Assembly (NCBI RefSeq): GCF_001007935.1
Contig: NZ_CP011451.1
Coordinates: 3,224,001-3,288,000, forward strand
DNA length: 64,000 nt
Origin: Nitrosomonas communis
GTDB lineage: Bacteria; Pseudomonadota; Gammaproteobacteria; Burkholderiales; Nitrosomonadaceae
Reading direction: 5' to 3'
The notes under the pieces are model-generated. The model did not search any database, was not told the DNA's origin, and worked only from the letters and a program-made list of their open reading frames with translations. This document shows positions 17,793 through 27,105 of this stretch, piece after piece. Position 1 is the stretch's first letter; each line of letters begins with the position of its first letter. The translations under genes were made by a program, and so were the position numbers.

Positions 17793-18737
17793 ATGATTAA
17801 CATACGATATTCGTTGATTATTAGTCTGATAGTAAGTATTGCAATGGTGCTCTCTCCCGTTACTCAAGCTGCGGAATTCAGCCAGGTTACCCAGCAAGCT
17901 CAAATAAAACTTGCACAACTGGGTTTCGCTCCCGGTACGGCAGACGGCATTCTCGGACCGCGTACCAGTGCTGCAATCAAAGCATTTCAGCGACAATCTG
18001 GACTGCCGGAGACTGGCAAGCTTGATAATGTTACTTTGAAGCAATTAGAGCTCAGTACCCCGGCTCCTCAAGTCAGCACAGTCGAAGACTGGAGATCTGT
18101 TCCATCACAGGACGAGCTGGATGATCTAGTTGCCCATACGATCAATAATCCCAATTTTCCCTACACCGATTATCGGCCGAACGCACCAGCAGCCAATCTG
18201 GATCTTCCAGGATTAGCCATACTAGCTGCTATGAAGACGAGCTCGGATACTTTTGGAAGTGGACCACCCGGAACTCCCAATTCTACTCCTAAAACCCGTA
18301 AAACCATGACAGATTGTCTAATGACCAAACCAACGCATTGGGCAGATATTACCCTGCACTACTACTGCCAAATGGCATTACCAAGGCAGTGTTACACTTA
18401 TGCACTCCGCGGGATGAACACTCCTGGTAACAAAAAATTTACACGAGTAGAAGCTTATGAGAGTTGCGCATTAAATAAGTTACCCCATTCGACTCATTTT
18501 ACTTTTGTAACCAAAACACAGCCACAGGTTTTCCAATATGTGATGTTCGGCCAGACCAATGCATTCAAACCTGAGCAAGAACAAGCCATCATTAATGCAT
18601 TCTATGGGGTAAAAAATCCTGCGGATCCAAGAGAATGCCGTCTCAAGCGGCCCCGGCGCGCAGAAGATCCTAATGATGGAACACATTGTCTGGTAAACAA
18701 AAAGATGACGCCAATGCTGAAAGGAAAAGATACTTAA
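17793..18737 (+). CDS. Exported protein with a peptidoglycan-binding domain
   Basis: This 314-residue protein starts at 17793, where a signal peptide begins directly (MINIRYSLIISLIVSIAM, cleavage near TQAA) after AAGGA; an upstream in-frame ATG at 17700 would bury that signal. Residues 32-84 form a PG_binding_1 domain (AQIKLAQLGFAPGTADGILG, then SAAIKAFQRQSGLPETGKL), which usually anchors proteins to the cell wall. The remaining 230 residues have no catalytic motif known to me. They contain about six Cys (for example DCLMTK, YYCQM, RQCYTY, ESCALNK) that could form disulphides. It is not obviously in an operon. The domain is clear; the function beyond wall binding is unknown. Confidence 0.85.
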   Translation: MINIRYSLIISLIVSIAMVLSPVTQAAEFSQVTQQAQIKLAQLGFAPGTADGILGPRTSAAIKAFQRQSGLPETGKLDNVTLKQLELSTPAPQVSTVEDWRSVPSQDELDDLVAHTINNPNFPYTDYRPNAPAANLDLPGLAILAAMKTSSDTFGSGPPGTPNSTPKTRKTMTDCLMTKPTHWADITLHYYCQMALPRQCYTYALRGMNTPGNKKFTRVEAYESCALNKLPHSTHFTFVTKTQPQVFQYVMFGQTNAFKPEQEQAIINAFYGVKNPADPRECRLKRPRRAEDPNDGTHCLVNKKMTPMLKGKDT

Positions 18738-19054
18738 TCTATGATGGGAAATACCTCAGTATAGCCCTGATCTTTACCCGGAATTCACCTTGCTGGACAC
18801 AGCGTTATGTATCATAAGGTTCATCCCGAATTCCTGACGAGAAAACCAGGCTGCTATACCACCTGCATGCTCCAGATTCTAGGCCGTTATGCTCATAGTA
18901 TGACACGAGCAGCACACAGCAAAAATCCGGCTGGAAGCCACGCCTGCTCCAGGAGACAGGAAGATACCTTGCACTCGTTATGCGAGAACAAAACTTAATA
19001 CCGCAAAAACTGCAAAGAGAATCAGATTGGATGCGGCCAGCGTCCAATCCATCA
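18738..19054. other. Gene-free stretch downstream of the P450 gene
   Basis: No gene or clear terminator is visible between the two convergent genes. Confidence 0.35.
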
Positions 19055-20935
19055 TCAGAAACCAATCTTAAGGCTTATCGCATATAAATTCTGCTCATCC
19101 ATTTTCAGTGCGCTACGCCGCTCCAACGAACCGAGTCTGAGCATTGCACGCAGTGATTCCTGCATGGTGATCTCTGAAGCATAGCGGCCAAGACACTTAT
19201 GCCGTCCATAGCCGTGCTGCAGGTAAACCAAGCTTTGAGGCGCTTCTCGGGCACGCTCATGATCCTGCAAATAAGGCTGCAGCTGCTCATCACGAGTAAT
19301 ATCAAAGGCGGTTGGATTCGGCATCACTTCCGTATCCAGCATGGCTGCAGCATAGGCGGCAAATACGAGTGTTCCTTTACGCAGAGGAACGCCAGCGAGC
19401 ACATCATTGTCTTTTACGCACATCCGCAATAACACCTCTCCTTGGGGCTTGAGACGTAAGGCTTCCAGAGCATATTTACGCAGTCCTTCCAGACTTTGCG
19501 CATAATCTGCCTCATCCGGTTTTACTGCAGCCCAATGTAATGCTTGTTCAAAGCTGGTGCCGTTTAACATTTCGTACTTACCTTCCTTTAAACAAAGCAT
19601 GGAATCGAGAATACGCGCAGTCGCCTCTTGAGGGTTCACTACCGCACCGACCACCGTACCGAATACATTAGAACGGATCATTGAATCCGACAGGCGTCGT
19701 GCTAACTCACCTGCTGGTAGCGATGCACCCAGTAGCGTGGCAAATTCCTTTTCCAGCTTATCGGCATCTCGTTCCAGCTCAAGCTGCATGCAAAGCAGTC
19801 TCGTCAGCATGGTATCTGGTACAGTCTCCCCCTGCTGCAAGTGTGCTTTGTAGTGTTGAAGTAAAGCGAATACGTAGGCGCTAAGATATTCGGTCGCAAT
19901 AATGCCGCGCTCACGGAATTCAGCAAATTTTGGATAAGCTTGATTAAAGTTATTGAAGATATTTCGAAAAGCATCTTTCACCCAGCTGAATAGATCCTCC
20001 GCGGTAGGCACTTTACCTTCTTTTATTTTAGTAAAGGTAAAGACTTTCTGCAGGTTATCGTCAAGGGGAAAAGAATCTCCTCCTTGCAGTCCAGGTAACA
20101 CTGACGGGGCGCCCGCATCATAATAGTGGACCCCCAGATAATCGCCTACGATACGTAGTGGTACAAACTTAGCGACCGTGGTAACCACATCAATTTCACC
20201 TACACCCTCGGCTTGCGCCTGGCGTATCCAGCGTTCAGCTTCATCACGTGTCAAGCGTAAGAGCGTATCTTTGTCAGTGCGTGATACTGCGCGCCGCAAT
20301 ATCACGTCATCCAGCCGGTAAAGATCATCGCGGTCAGTACCCAGCATAAAATGCGAGTAAGCATCGGAATGCTTCGCTTCGTCATCCGTGGCCCGCGCCA
20401 TTTCTGCTGCGTATGGATCCACAGTAAAGAGATCGGTGCGCTCCAGGCAACGGATGACTTCCGAATGACGCATAACCACTACAGGGCCAATCGCTGGTTT
20501 GAAGATAGGCATCGTCTCCCTTGGTTGTGCCAGCAGCTCGTGGAACATCGCATAGGGCATAGTAGCTAACCATTGGGAGATCACTTGCGCGACAGCGGCA
20601 CCACGTACCTTCACGGCTGCGGTAAAAGCCGCAGCTGCTGCTTCCGCCGCCTGCTTATCTCTGGTGTAAGCATCAGGATCGTCAACATACTTGGGATCAT
20701 CTGGACTGGGAAAAACAGGGGGCGGTGAAGGTACAGGCGAACCTGCTTCAGCTTTTGCAATATCGTTTAAAAAGCTTGTCCTTTGGGTGGGAAGAGGTGG
20801 AGAATCTGGTGTCTCCCCTTCCCCATGCGATGAAGCTCCTTGCTTCTTTCCCAATGCAATTTTGATCAGCTTGATTATTCTGCAAGCCATACCATAAAGC
20901 TGTTCCTTTATCGTCATACCGTTTGGTTTGGCCAT
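19055..20935 (-). CDS. Cytochrome P450 with an atypical I-helix
   Basis: This 626-residue haem-thiolate protein has the P450 signature: K-helix EALR (E491, R494), and the Cys ligand loop HGYGRHKCLGRYA with C581. The I-helix (421-447) reads VFGTVVGAVVNPQEATA and lacks the acidic-Thr pair ([AG]Gx[DE]T) needed for O2 activation in monooxygenases. Such loss is typical of P450s that rearrange lipid hydroperoxides or use peroxide (CYP74, CYP8/CYP5, the fungal Ppo P450 domain). The first 130 residues are an extra Pro- and Ala-rich region with no signal peptide. The gene lies 14 bases behind the di-haem cytochrome gene, so they form one operon. A hydroperoxide-metabolising role fits the cyclooxygenase and lipoxygenase in the window, but this is inference. 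Confidence 0.9.
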   Translation of the reverse strand: MAKPNGMTIKEQLYGMACRIIKLIKIALGKKQGASSHGEGETPDSPPLPTQRTSFLNDIAKAEAGSPVPSPPPVFPSPDDPKYVDDPDAYTRDKQAAEAAAAAFTAAVKVRGAAVAQVISQWLATMPYAMFHELLAQPRETMPIFKPAIGPVVVMRHSEVIRCLERTDLFTVDPYAAEMARATDDEAKHSDAYSHFMLGTDRDDLYRLDDVILRRAVSRTDKDTLLRLTRDEAERWIRQAQAEGVGEIDVVTTVAKFVPLRIVGDYLGVHYYDAGAPSVLPGLQGGDSFPLDDNLQKVFTFTKIKEGKVPTAEDLFSWVKDAFRNIFNNFNQAYPKFAEFRERGIIATEYLSAYVFALLQHYKAHLQQGETVPDTMLTRLLCMQLELERDADKLEKEFATLLGASLPAGELARRLSDSMIRSNVFGTVVGAVVNPQEATARILDSMLCLKEGKYEMLNGTSFEQALHWAAVKPDEADYAQSLEGLRKYALEALRLKPQGEVLLRMCVKDNDVLAGVPLRKGTLVFAAYAAAMLDTEVMPNPTAFDITRDEQLQPYLQDHERAREAPQSLVYLQHGYGRHKCLGRYASEITMQESLRAMLRLGSLERRSALKMDEQNLYAISLKIGF

Positions 20936-20949
20936 AGCGCCTCCTGTCT

Positions 20950-22902
20950 TTATAACGTTTTCATGTATTCGATAACGGCACGAACCTGATCATCAGTCCA
21001 TTCACTGCCATAGATATGACCAGCATTCGAGTTGCCGCGCAGTGTCGTATCATGTTCAGCAAAATGCACGGCATCGCCAGGGCCATATTCATCGAGCGCA
21101 GGCGCTTTGTCCCAGATAAAACCAACCTTTTCTTCGTCATACCTGATATTTCCGCGAATAAACTTGATTGGCCGCTCAGCAGGTCGGAACATGTGCCATA
21201 AAGTTGGTACCGAACCGTTGTGGAGATAAGGCGCCAGCGCCCAAGTGCCGTGGAGAACATCAGCTTTATAGCCCGATTCCTCACCGCGTGGCGTGATGAA
21301 ATACGCTTCATCATCAGCAGCACGGCTACCTCGCTTAGGCAGGCACCAATCACTGCCGCCTTTCTCCACGTAAAGCTCGCAAGCCTCACGAGTCAATTCA
21401 AGCAACCCCAAACGCGCTGTTGGCGTGATCTGTATTGCTCGATTCATGTCAGTCCCCACGTTATAGACCTTTTTATTCTGAGAAAAATGGCACGCAGATG
21501 CGCACTGTTGCTCGAAAAGTGGTTTCCCTTTGCCGGCCAGATCAAGATCTACTGTAAAGGGATAAGGAGCGGGTGGCAAATCATTGATAAATGGATTCAT
21601 CGCTTCATGAATGCGAACATTCACCTTAGATGGATCACCTACCGAAGAAACACCCGATGCAAGTACCCGAGCCTCAGGTGCCTGATTTGAGTCCCAATTA
21701 GCAAAGCCATGGTCACGAGAAAACCACAAGCTCTTAATATCTGAAGCACCTGGATCATGCGGCATCCATTCAGCAGCGGTCTTAAATAATCGCTCGCCAG
21801 CTTGTTTAATCCGCTCTTCCTTTGGTAGGTTTTCCAAGTCGGCAAAGAAGGGGTGATCATCCGGTAAGCGCGCAAAGAAGCTGTCTCGTTTAGTATGCAA
21901 GGCGACCAAACCCGCAGCAATACCAAACGCATCCATGCGCCCCGGACGCGGGCCAAATACACCGGGTGCTTTTTGTCCATCTTTGTCGGTATACATCAGC
22001 TTCGAAGCCAGCGCCAGATACATCAATTCCGTCTTTTTGGCCGAACCAATCAGAATCTTGGCTGCATCTTCCATGTGACTTAATATACGTTCCACCTGAA
22101 TCCTGGCACGCTCGGCATTGGCTGACCGCTGCTCCGGTGTCTTGCCGCCATAAAACCAGGCTGGATCAGCTTCAACTTTGTTCCTGAGAAATGCGGCAAT
22201 TTTGGCAACTTCATCAGAATCAACCTTTATTTTGCTTGGATCAGGACTATCAACTTTGATGAGCTTTTTACCGGTCTGATATAGGAGTCCTGCATAAGCT
22301 TGCGCATCGATTTCGCTATTGGATGCACCTATAAAATGCCGCACCCGGTCTTTAACGTATACCCTACCGGTATGGCATGCGCTGCATGAGAAAAAGACAT
22401 TATCAGTCCGATCATCTTCCGGAACATCGGTATCTGGCACAGTAAAGAAGCCATAAGGTAGAGGATGACGCTGCTCTGGCGGAAGCAGCTTACCTGATTC
22501 AGGATCATAATCGTCCGGGTGGGGGCCGAACCCCAAATTACCCAATGAACCTTCACCTTTCCATATTTCAGGGTATACTTCGATGATGGCGCGCAGCAGT
22601 ATATAAGGCACGCCATTGAAAGCGAGCGGATAGGCTTTGAACCATTCGTAGCCTAACTGATTGCTGTACCAGGATTCACGGGTTTCGCCGTCAGTCTCGA
22701 TTCGCTTGACGGTCGTATCTTTTATATAAGTAGCTTGCTGTTGTTCTCGTTGCGCGCGCTCCTCATCCCAGCTACGAGCCTGCTGATCGGGTGGCTGGCC
22801 ATCTCCTGTCTGGGAGTCTTTACACGAAATGAGCGCCGCAAGGATAAACATGATTACTCCGCAGCGGATCATGGTGAAAGTAAAAGAGCTCGGATTCTTC
22901 AT
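20950..22902 (-). CDS. Di-haem cytochrome c lipoprotein (RoxA/CcpA-like family)
   Basis: This 650-residue protein begins with a lipoprotein signal (IMFILAALISC, Cys27). It has two c-type haem sites. The first is a normal CSACH (C173, C176, H177) in the N-terminal half. The second is C467-A-S-A-C471-H472, a CxxxCH spacing, which is rare. The last part (ALAPYLHNGSVPTLWHM) matches the common C-terminal block of the di-haem peroxidase and rubber-oxygenase (RoxA/RoxB) family. Length and layout fit RoxA-like proteins, which cleave alkenes by dioxygenation, better than the about 330-residue CcpA. The P450 gene follows 14 bases downstream, so an operon is likely, with the broken propeller gene upstream. 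An electron-transfer or lipid-oxygenating role is inference. Confidence 0.87.
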   Translation of the reverse strand: MKNPSSFTFTMIRCGVIMFILAALISCKDSQTGDGQPPDQQARSWDEERAQREQQQATYIKDTTVKRIETDGETRESWYSNQLGYEWFKAYPLAFNGVPYILLRAIIEVYPEIWKGEGSLGNLGFGPHPDDYDPESGKLLPPEQRHPLPYGFFTVPDTDVPEDDRTDNVFFSCSACHTGRVYVKDRVRHFIGASNSEIDAQAYAGLLYQTGKKLIKVDSPDPSKIKVDSDEVAKIAAFLRNKVEADPAWFYGGKTPEQRSANAERARIQVERILSHMEDAAKILIGSAKKTELMYLALASKLMYTDKDGQKAPGVFGPRPGRMDAFGIAAGLVALHTKRDSFFARLPDDHPFFADLENLPKEERIKQAGERLFKTAAEWMPHDPGASDIKSLWFSRDHGFANWDSNQAPEARVLASGVSSVGDPSKVNVRIHEAMNPFINDLPPAPYPFTVDLDLAGKGKPLFEQQCASACHFSQNKKVYNVGTDMNRAIQITPTARLGLLELTREACELYVEKGGSDWCLPKRGSRAADDEAYFITPRGEESGYKADVLHGTWALAPYLHNGSVPTLWHMFRPAERPIKFIRGNIRYDEEKVGFIWDKAPALDEYGPGDAVHFAEHDTTLRGNSNAGHIYGSEWTDDQVRAVIEYMKTL

Positions 22903-23035
22903 TAAAGCCTCCCGAGTAGTTAGTAAGAAATTATTCTAACCTACTTTTTCCAGAATAACGGTGTCAATTGAGTAGCGGAATATTTTACGGAAATAGCTGT
23001 ATTTCTAAATTTGACTTTTATTACGCTTATTGCAA

Positions 23036-24290
23036 TTATGGCGGCCATTGCAAACGTTGAATTCCTTTCTTTTGCGCTCGGCCAGAACTATTGAATGCGA
23101 CATTTTCCAAATAAGTACCGCTGGATACAGGTACAGCAGATGCAATCGAGGAAAATTCAGGGTCTTTATAGAGAGCCGAATATAATGGCTTGCTTCCATC
23201 TGGGCTCAATACAGCAACACCAGGGCGCGTGTTGCGACAATAGCAATGAAGTTGGCAAACGCATCAAAGTGGGGTGATCCAAGCATTCTCATGCAACCAC
23301 GTCAGCAATAGGCTTATTTCGGTGAACGTTGAGAGCCAGATTCGCTCCTTTACATCCCGATCCATTCCATCGCGCATTCCCGGAAGAGTATCAATTACGA
23401 CCGCGAAATTTCCCGCTTTAGTGCCATTGATATAAAACCGTTATCCGGAAGAGCGATGTTTGAGTAACAATTACCGACTCTTCACAGGCAAGACCTGGAG
23501 GCGGGTCATAGGGTATACCATTGATAAATTGAAAACCTTCAGTAATAAACCGGGTCGTACCACTCTAGGTATCATAGCACCATAAACGGCCATTGGGAGC
23601 AAGTGCAATGGCTTCATCAATTGCGTCATCTGCTAAAGCATTCTCATAAGAGAAAGACTCGGAAAGTAGATAAGACGACCATCTTCACTTACTCCCAGAT
23701 TGTCACAGACAGCAATCTTACGAATAGCAGTGCCGCTGCCATCGCCCGCTATTTCAGAAGCATTTGCATCGCTATCAGCGTAAACGACGGGTTGCTGGAG
23801 ATTAATTTTTGAATCCGAGACTTTCAGACAAGCAGCTCTATTGAATGCGTGCTGATATCAAGTCGATATAAACCAGCCACTTCACCAGGCGGTCTGTTTT
23901 TATAAGAGCCGGAAGCACAGAAATAGATATAGGACAGATTGCCAGGAGCCTCATGAATACCCCAGGCCATTAACGGTACATCGACTAGAGTTTCAGCGGC
24001 AATGCCAGCCAAATCTACTTTCCAGATTTTTCCATCATGCGGTAACTAGCGCAGTTACCCATCATCCAGGAAGACGGCATCATCATATGCCGGCAAGCTC
24101 CAGAAAAAGCGTTTCTAAACCAGCAGGAAACTTCTCAGATTGGTCTACTGCAACAATCTTTTGAGCAGTGGCAGGGATGATAAGCCATGGAATCTGCAAT
24201 GCAACAACAAATCTCTTCCCGCGGTGCAGCCATATTCCCTCATGCTATCAACACACCAACTAATATCGCAGCAATAACCCATTTTTTCAT
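23036..24290 (-). pseudogene. SMP-30/strictosidine-synthase-like propeller protein, multiply frameshifted
   Basis: The minus strand keeps scattered homology to a six-bladed beta-propeller hydrolase in changing frames. The start MKKWVIAAILVGVLIA at 24290 (signal-like) runs into a TGA. Then come DGKIWKVDLAGIA and GIHEAPGNLSYIYFCASGSY (24012 frame), then SEDGRLIY, and after a shift AIDEAIALAPNGRLW. Later pieces are INGTKAGNFAVVIDTLPGM, ERIWLSTFTE, and a final SSGTYLENVAFNSSGRA near 23100. At least five breaks are needed, so it is dead. It lies upstream of the di-haem and P450 genes on their strand and was probably part of the same operon, acting on lactones or esters. The family name is a visual call. 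Confidence 0.68.
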
Positions 24291-24830
24291 CTACCCTCTC
24301 TTCTATTTCATCTTGGCCAGAAAAATTGCGCAACGAACCATCTAATCACTCGTGGAAAGAATTAGGTCAAATAAATCAATGACCTTTGACGGCTTCCGAT
24401 ATTGCTTTATTACCGCGATATTTTAGTCTGTCATATTTCTATCATACATTTAATTTAATATCTATCTCTAACCGTTCACTGTATCCATATCATCAACAAT
24501 ACAGTTCATCTACTAATACTTATTTTTTACCTGCTTAGTAGATATTATTTAACTTAAGAAGTTAGATTTACCCAAGATTGAATAATGGAATAGGGCTAAT
24601 ATATTAAAAATAATAACCTTATTATTAGTAATTTTATTTATGTTTGATTCCAGGTGATGACACAGCACATCACGCCTAACTGGTGGAACTGGCAAATTAA
24701 TTAGCAATATGTTTCCTGTCAAGAACGTATTCATAATATGGTTATTCTCAGCTTTTCAATAAAATAGTTAAATAGAAACTTTTAAAGGTAGAAAGGAGTG
24801 GAATTTAAGTTGTTTAATGGAGGTAGCATC
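24291..24830. other. Gene-free 540-bp AT-rich stretch
   Basis: No gene is supported between the divergent pseudogene and the lipoprotein gene. Confidence 0.35.
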
Positions 24831-25304
24831 ATGAAGAGAATATCTTTTTTGTTGTCCGGGCTGATGTTTATGATTTTGTCTGCCTGCGCACAAATGAATC
24901 CTGTAGGAAGTGTTCAAAATAACGAAATCCATAATACTCACCGTCTTACCATAGACCATAGCAATCACGAGTCTTTAGCAAAATATCATGAAAATATAGC
25001 TAAAGAGATGCAAACGAAATTAGAAAAGCAAAAGAAACTACTTCAGGAATATGAAGATCATAGCCAATACTATGGCAGGAAGGGGTTAGATCTCAGATCT
25101 CATGCCAAGGCTAACATACGCTATTATGAGCAATCAGTAAAAGAAAACCTAAAAGAAGCCGCCACTCATAGCAAAACGGCAAAAGAGCAAAAAGCGTTCA
25201 ATTATACTGACGCAGAGAGAAACACAATTCCGATTCAATTAAAAGAGGGAGTATCATCCCCCCTTAAAGCTAAATCTCCTGAAAAATCTGAAGAATCATT
25301 ATAG
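24831..25304 (+). CDS. Small helical lipoprotein
   Basis: This 157-residue protein starts at the ATG at 24831, preceded by GGAGG nine bases upstream; an earlier in-frame ATG at 24798 lacks a site and would precede the signal. The signal ends in a lipobox (MILSACAQ, Cys near residue 19). The mature part is highly charged and helical: repeated EKQKKLLQEYEDHSQYY-type stretches and KENLKEAATHSKTAKEQKA suggest a coiled coil. The end is Lys/Pro/Ser-rich. Its gene converges on the porin gene, with a MITE copy between them. I recognise no family with certainty; helical lipoproteins of this size are often envelope stress or metal-related proteins. Confidence 0.75.
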   Translation: MKRISFLLSGLMFMILSACAQMNPVGSVQNNEIHNTHRLTIDHSNHESLAKYHENIAKEMQTKLEKQKKLLQEYEDHSQYYGRKGLDLRSHAKANIRYYEQSVKENLKEAATHSKTAKEQKAFNYTDAERNTIPIQLKEGVSSPLKAKSPEKSEESL

Positions 25305-25374
25305 AAATTAGAAATTGAGCAAGCTGTGTAATCAACAGATGAGCAACGTCCGTAGCTTGCTTCATAGTTTTTTA

Positions 25375-25475
25375 TTTTATTTCCAAATCAAACATGAGAT
25401 GAAGGCGAACCGCAGACAGTATAAATAATACAACAAGGTGAAGCAGACAAAGCCAGATAAGATTTACATTAAAGA
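25375..25475. repeat. Degenerate copy of the 101-bp palindromic element
   Basis: It follows TTA. TTTTATTTCCAAATCAAACA leads into GGCGAACCGCAGACAG and AACAAGGTGAAGCAGACAAA, as in the other copies. The right arm has decayed. It sits between two convergent genes, where a hairpin could help end transcription from both sides. Confidence 0.7.
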
Positions 25476-25483
25476 AAGCCTCG

Positions 25484-26839
25484 TTAAAAAGGCAACAAAA
25501 AATCAAGTGAAAATAAAATTTGATCCTTATTGCCAGCAAACGGTCTATAAGCAGGCGCTTTATAAGCATCAACCCTATCATAGCGTATATTAGGGCGGAT
25601 ATTGAGTTTTCTTAATGCGTCCCATTTAAGTTTTAGCGCCTTAGCTGCTTTCCAGTTCATTCCAATAGTAACTGCATAATAATCGGCAGGCGTGACCGTT
25701 ACACTGTTAATATCGCCAGCAAAACTGGCTACTCTTCCATCAACAATATTGGTGGCAGCCGCTACTCGGAAAGGTGATGGATTACGAAAACCATCAGCAT
25801 CACGATACCATTCGCCACGAATACCTACTGATAAATTATCAGTTAAATCATAGTACAGATGCATGATAAAGCTATACCATTCTGCATCTTTAACGACATT
25901 GGTATATTTCAAATTATTCAGCAAGACCCCGCCAGCATGCCCATATACATGATGGAGAACAAGCAGTGTTTTAGGAGTAATTTTATGCTGCAACACAATG
26001 TTATAAAAGCCCCATAGCTCGCTGCTGTGCGTGGAAGTTTCACTATAAGTACCAGAAAGATGAAATGTCGTAGCGTGATTGTCGCTGGTCCAGGTAAAAC
26101 CACCAATCCCTCCCCAGTTACCTAATTCTTTATCCCACCCACCATCCCATCCACCCATCGCGCTGCCAGTAATCCCGCCTCCCATGATTAACCAATTCTC
26201 ATTAAGATTATAGTTAACCAGAAAACCTGTGTGGGTAAAAGGTTCCCCGATATTCAAAGTATAAGCACGTGAATAAAAAAAGTTATTGGGTGCTGGAACT
26301 GTTTCAAAGCCTGTTGGAGTATAGAAGTGGCCTAGCTTGATATTGATCCCATTTCCAATGGGTGCATAAGTCTCCAGGTAGGCCTGTGGAAGTGCAATCC
26401 CGTAGGTACGTGTAGAAGAACAGCACAAATCCAGATCCCAATTACTTCTACTTAATGGTTCGCCGGTATTGACATCAAATGGCGGCACACCAAAAGCCTG
26501 AGTGAAAATGGCGTCTGTACCAAACAGGAAGTCGAAGCGCCCGCCAACATCCCATGACTCTCCCGTGGACACCACAGGACGCTGCATAAACACATTAAAT
26601 TGATTGAGCTGAAACTTGTTGGCTTGATCATTAAAAACAACAGGACCATTATATCCATCAATTTGACTGGGGTTAAAAGTTGCCCCCGCATTAAGCCAGC
26701 CACCAAATTCTATCCTCTTTTCTTTAATAAAGTTGATTAAATTATTAGCCCGAAGGTTATCACAGTGCAAGACGATAAATGGCATACTAACTGTCAAGAC
26801 ACATAACAGCCATTTTAGATATTTCAGTATGTATTCCAA
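25484..26839 (-). CDS. Outer-membrane beta-barrel porin (OmpL-like, bbp2 type)
   Basis: This 451-residue protein has a signal-like N-terminus (hydrophobic 10-24) and then an all-beta barrel. RIEFGGWLNAGATFNPSQ opens it, and alternating strands run to the last one, DQILFSLDFLLPF, with a terminal Phe as outer-membrane signal. The segment FNQFNVFMQRP and the aromatic-rich strand GHFYTPTGFETVPAP are typical of the putative porin-2 (OmpL-like) family found in many betaproteobacteria. Substrate specificity cannot be read from the sequence. It is transcribed alone, with a 265-bp upstream gap and the MITE copy just past its stop. The barrel call is strong; the exact family is a visual judgement. Confidence 0.82.
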   Translation of the reverse strand: MEYILKYLKWLLCVLTVSMPFIVLHCDNLRANNLINFIKEKRIEFGGWLNAGATFNPSQIDGYNGPVVFNDQANKFQLNQFNVFMQRPVVSTGESWDVGGRFDFLFGTDAIFTQAFGVPPFDVNTGEPLSRSNWDLDLCCSSTRTYGIALPQAYLETYAPIGNGINIKLGHFYTPTGFETVPAPNNFFYSRAYTLNIGEPFTHTGFLVNYNLNENWLIMGGGITGSAMGGWDGGWDKELGNWGGIGGFTWTSDNHATTFHLSGTYSETSTHSSELWGFYNIVLQHKITPKTLLVLHHVYGHAGGVLLNNLKYTNVVKDAEWYSFIMHLYYDLTDNLSVGIRGEWYRDADGFRNPSPFRVAAATNIVDGRVASFAGDINSVTVTPADYYAVTIGMNWKAAKALKLKWDALRKLNIRPNIRYDRVDAYKAPAYRPFAGNKDQILFSLDFLLPF

Positions 26840-27054
26840 CTTAGCAACTACTCCGCAAAATCAAGAATAAAAAGCTCTGTCACTTTTAAAAATTGAGAGT
26901 TGCTCACTCTATTACTGCAAGGGGAAGCAACTCATTGGGGCAGGATATTATTGAAATAATTATTAACTGTAGTCACTCATATAAAGATACATACCTATAG
27001 TATTTTATGCGGTATTCTCTGTTTCACTTTCTTTTCAACCAATGCCGACTAATG

Positions 27055-27105
27055 AAAAAAGCTAAGCAATCCACAAGAAATCAATCCCAATACTATACTT
27101 AGCTT
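27055..27105 (-). terminator. Likely terminator of the dnaJ transcript
   Basis: On the minus strand AAGCTAAG near the dnaJ stop pairs with CTTAGCTT, followed by TTTT. The loop of about 35 bases is long, so this is a moderate call. Confidence 0.45.

Noticed and set aside
19055..20935. P450 as an ordinary fatty-acid monooxygenase
   Set aside because: The I-helix lacks the acid-Thr pair, so this is less likely, though not excluded.
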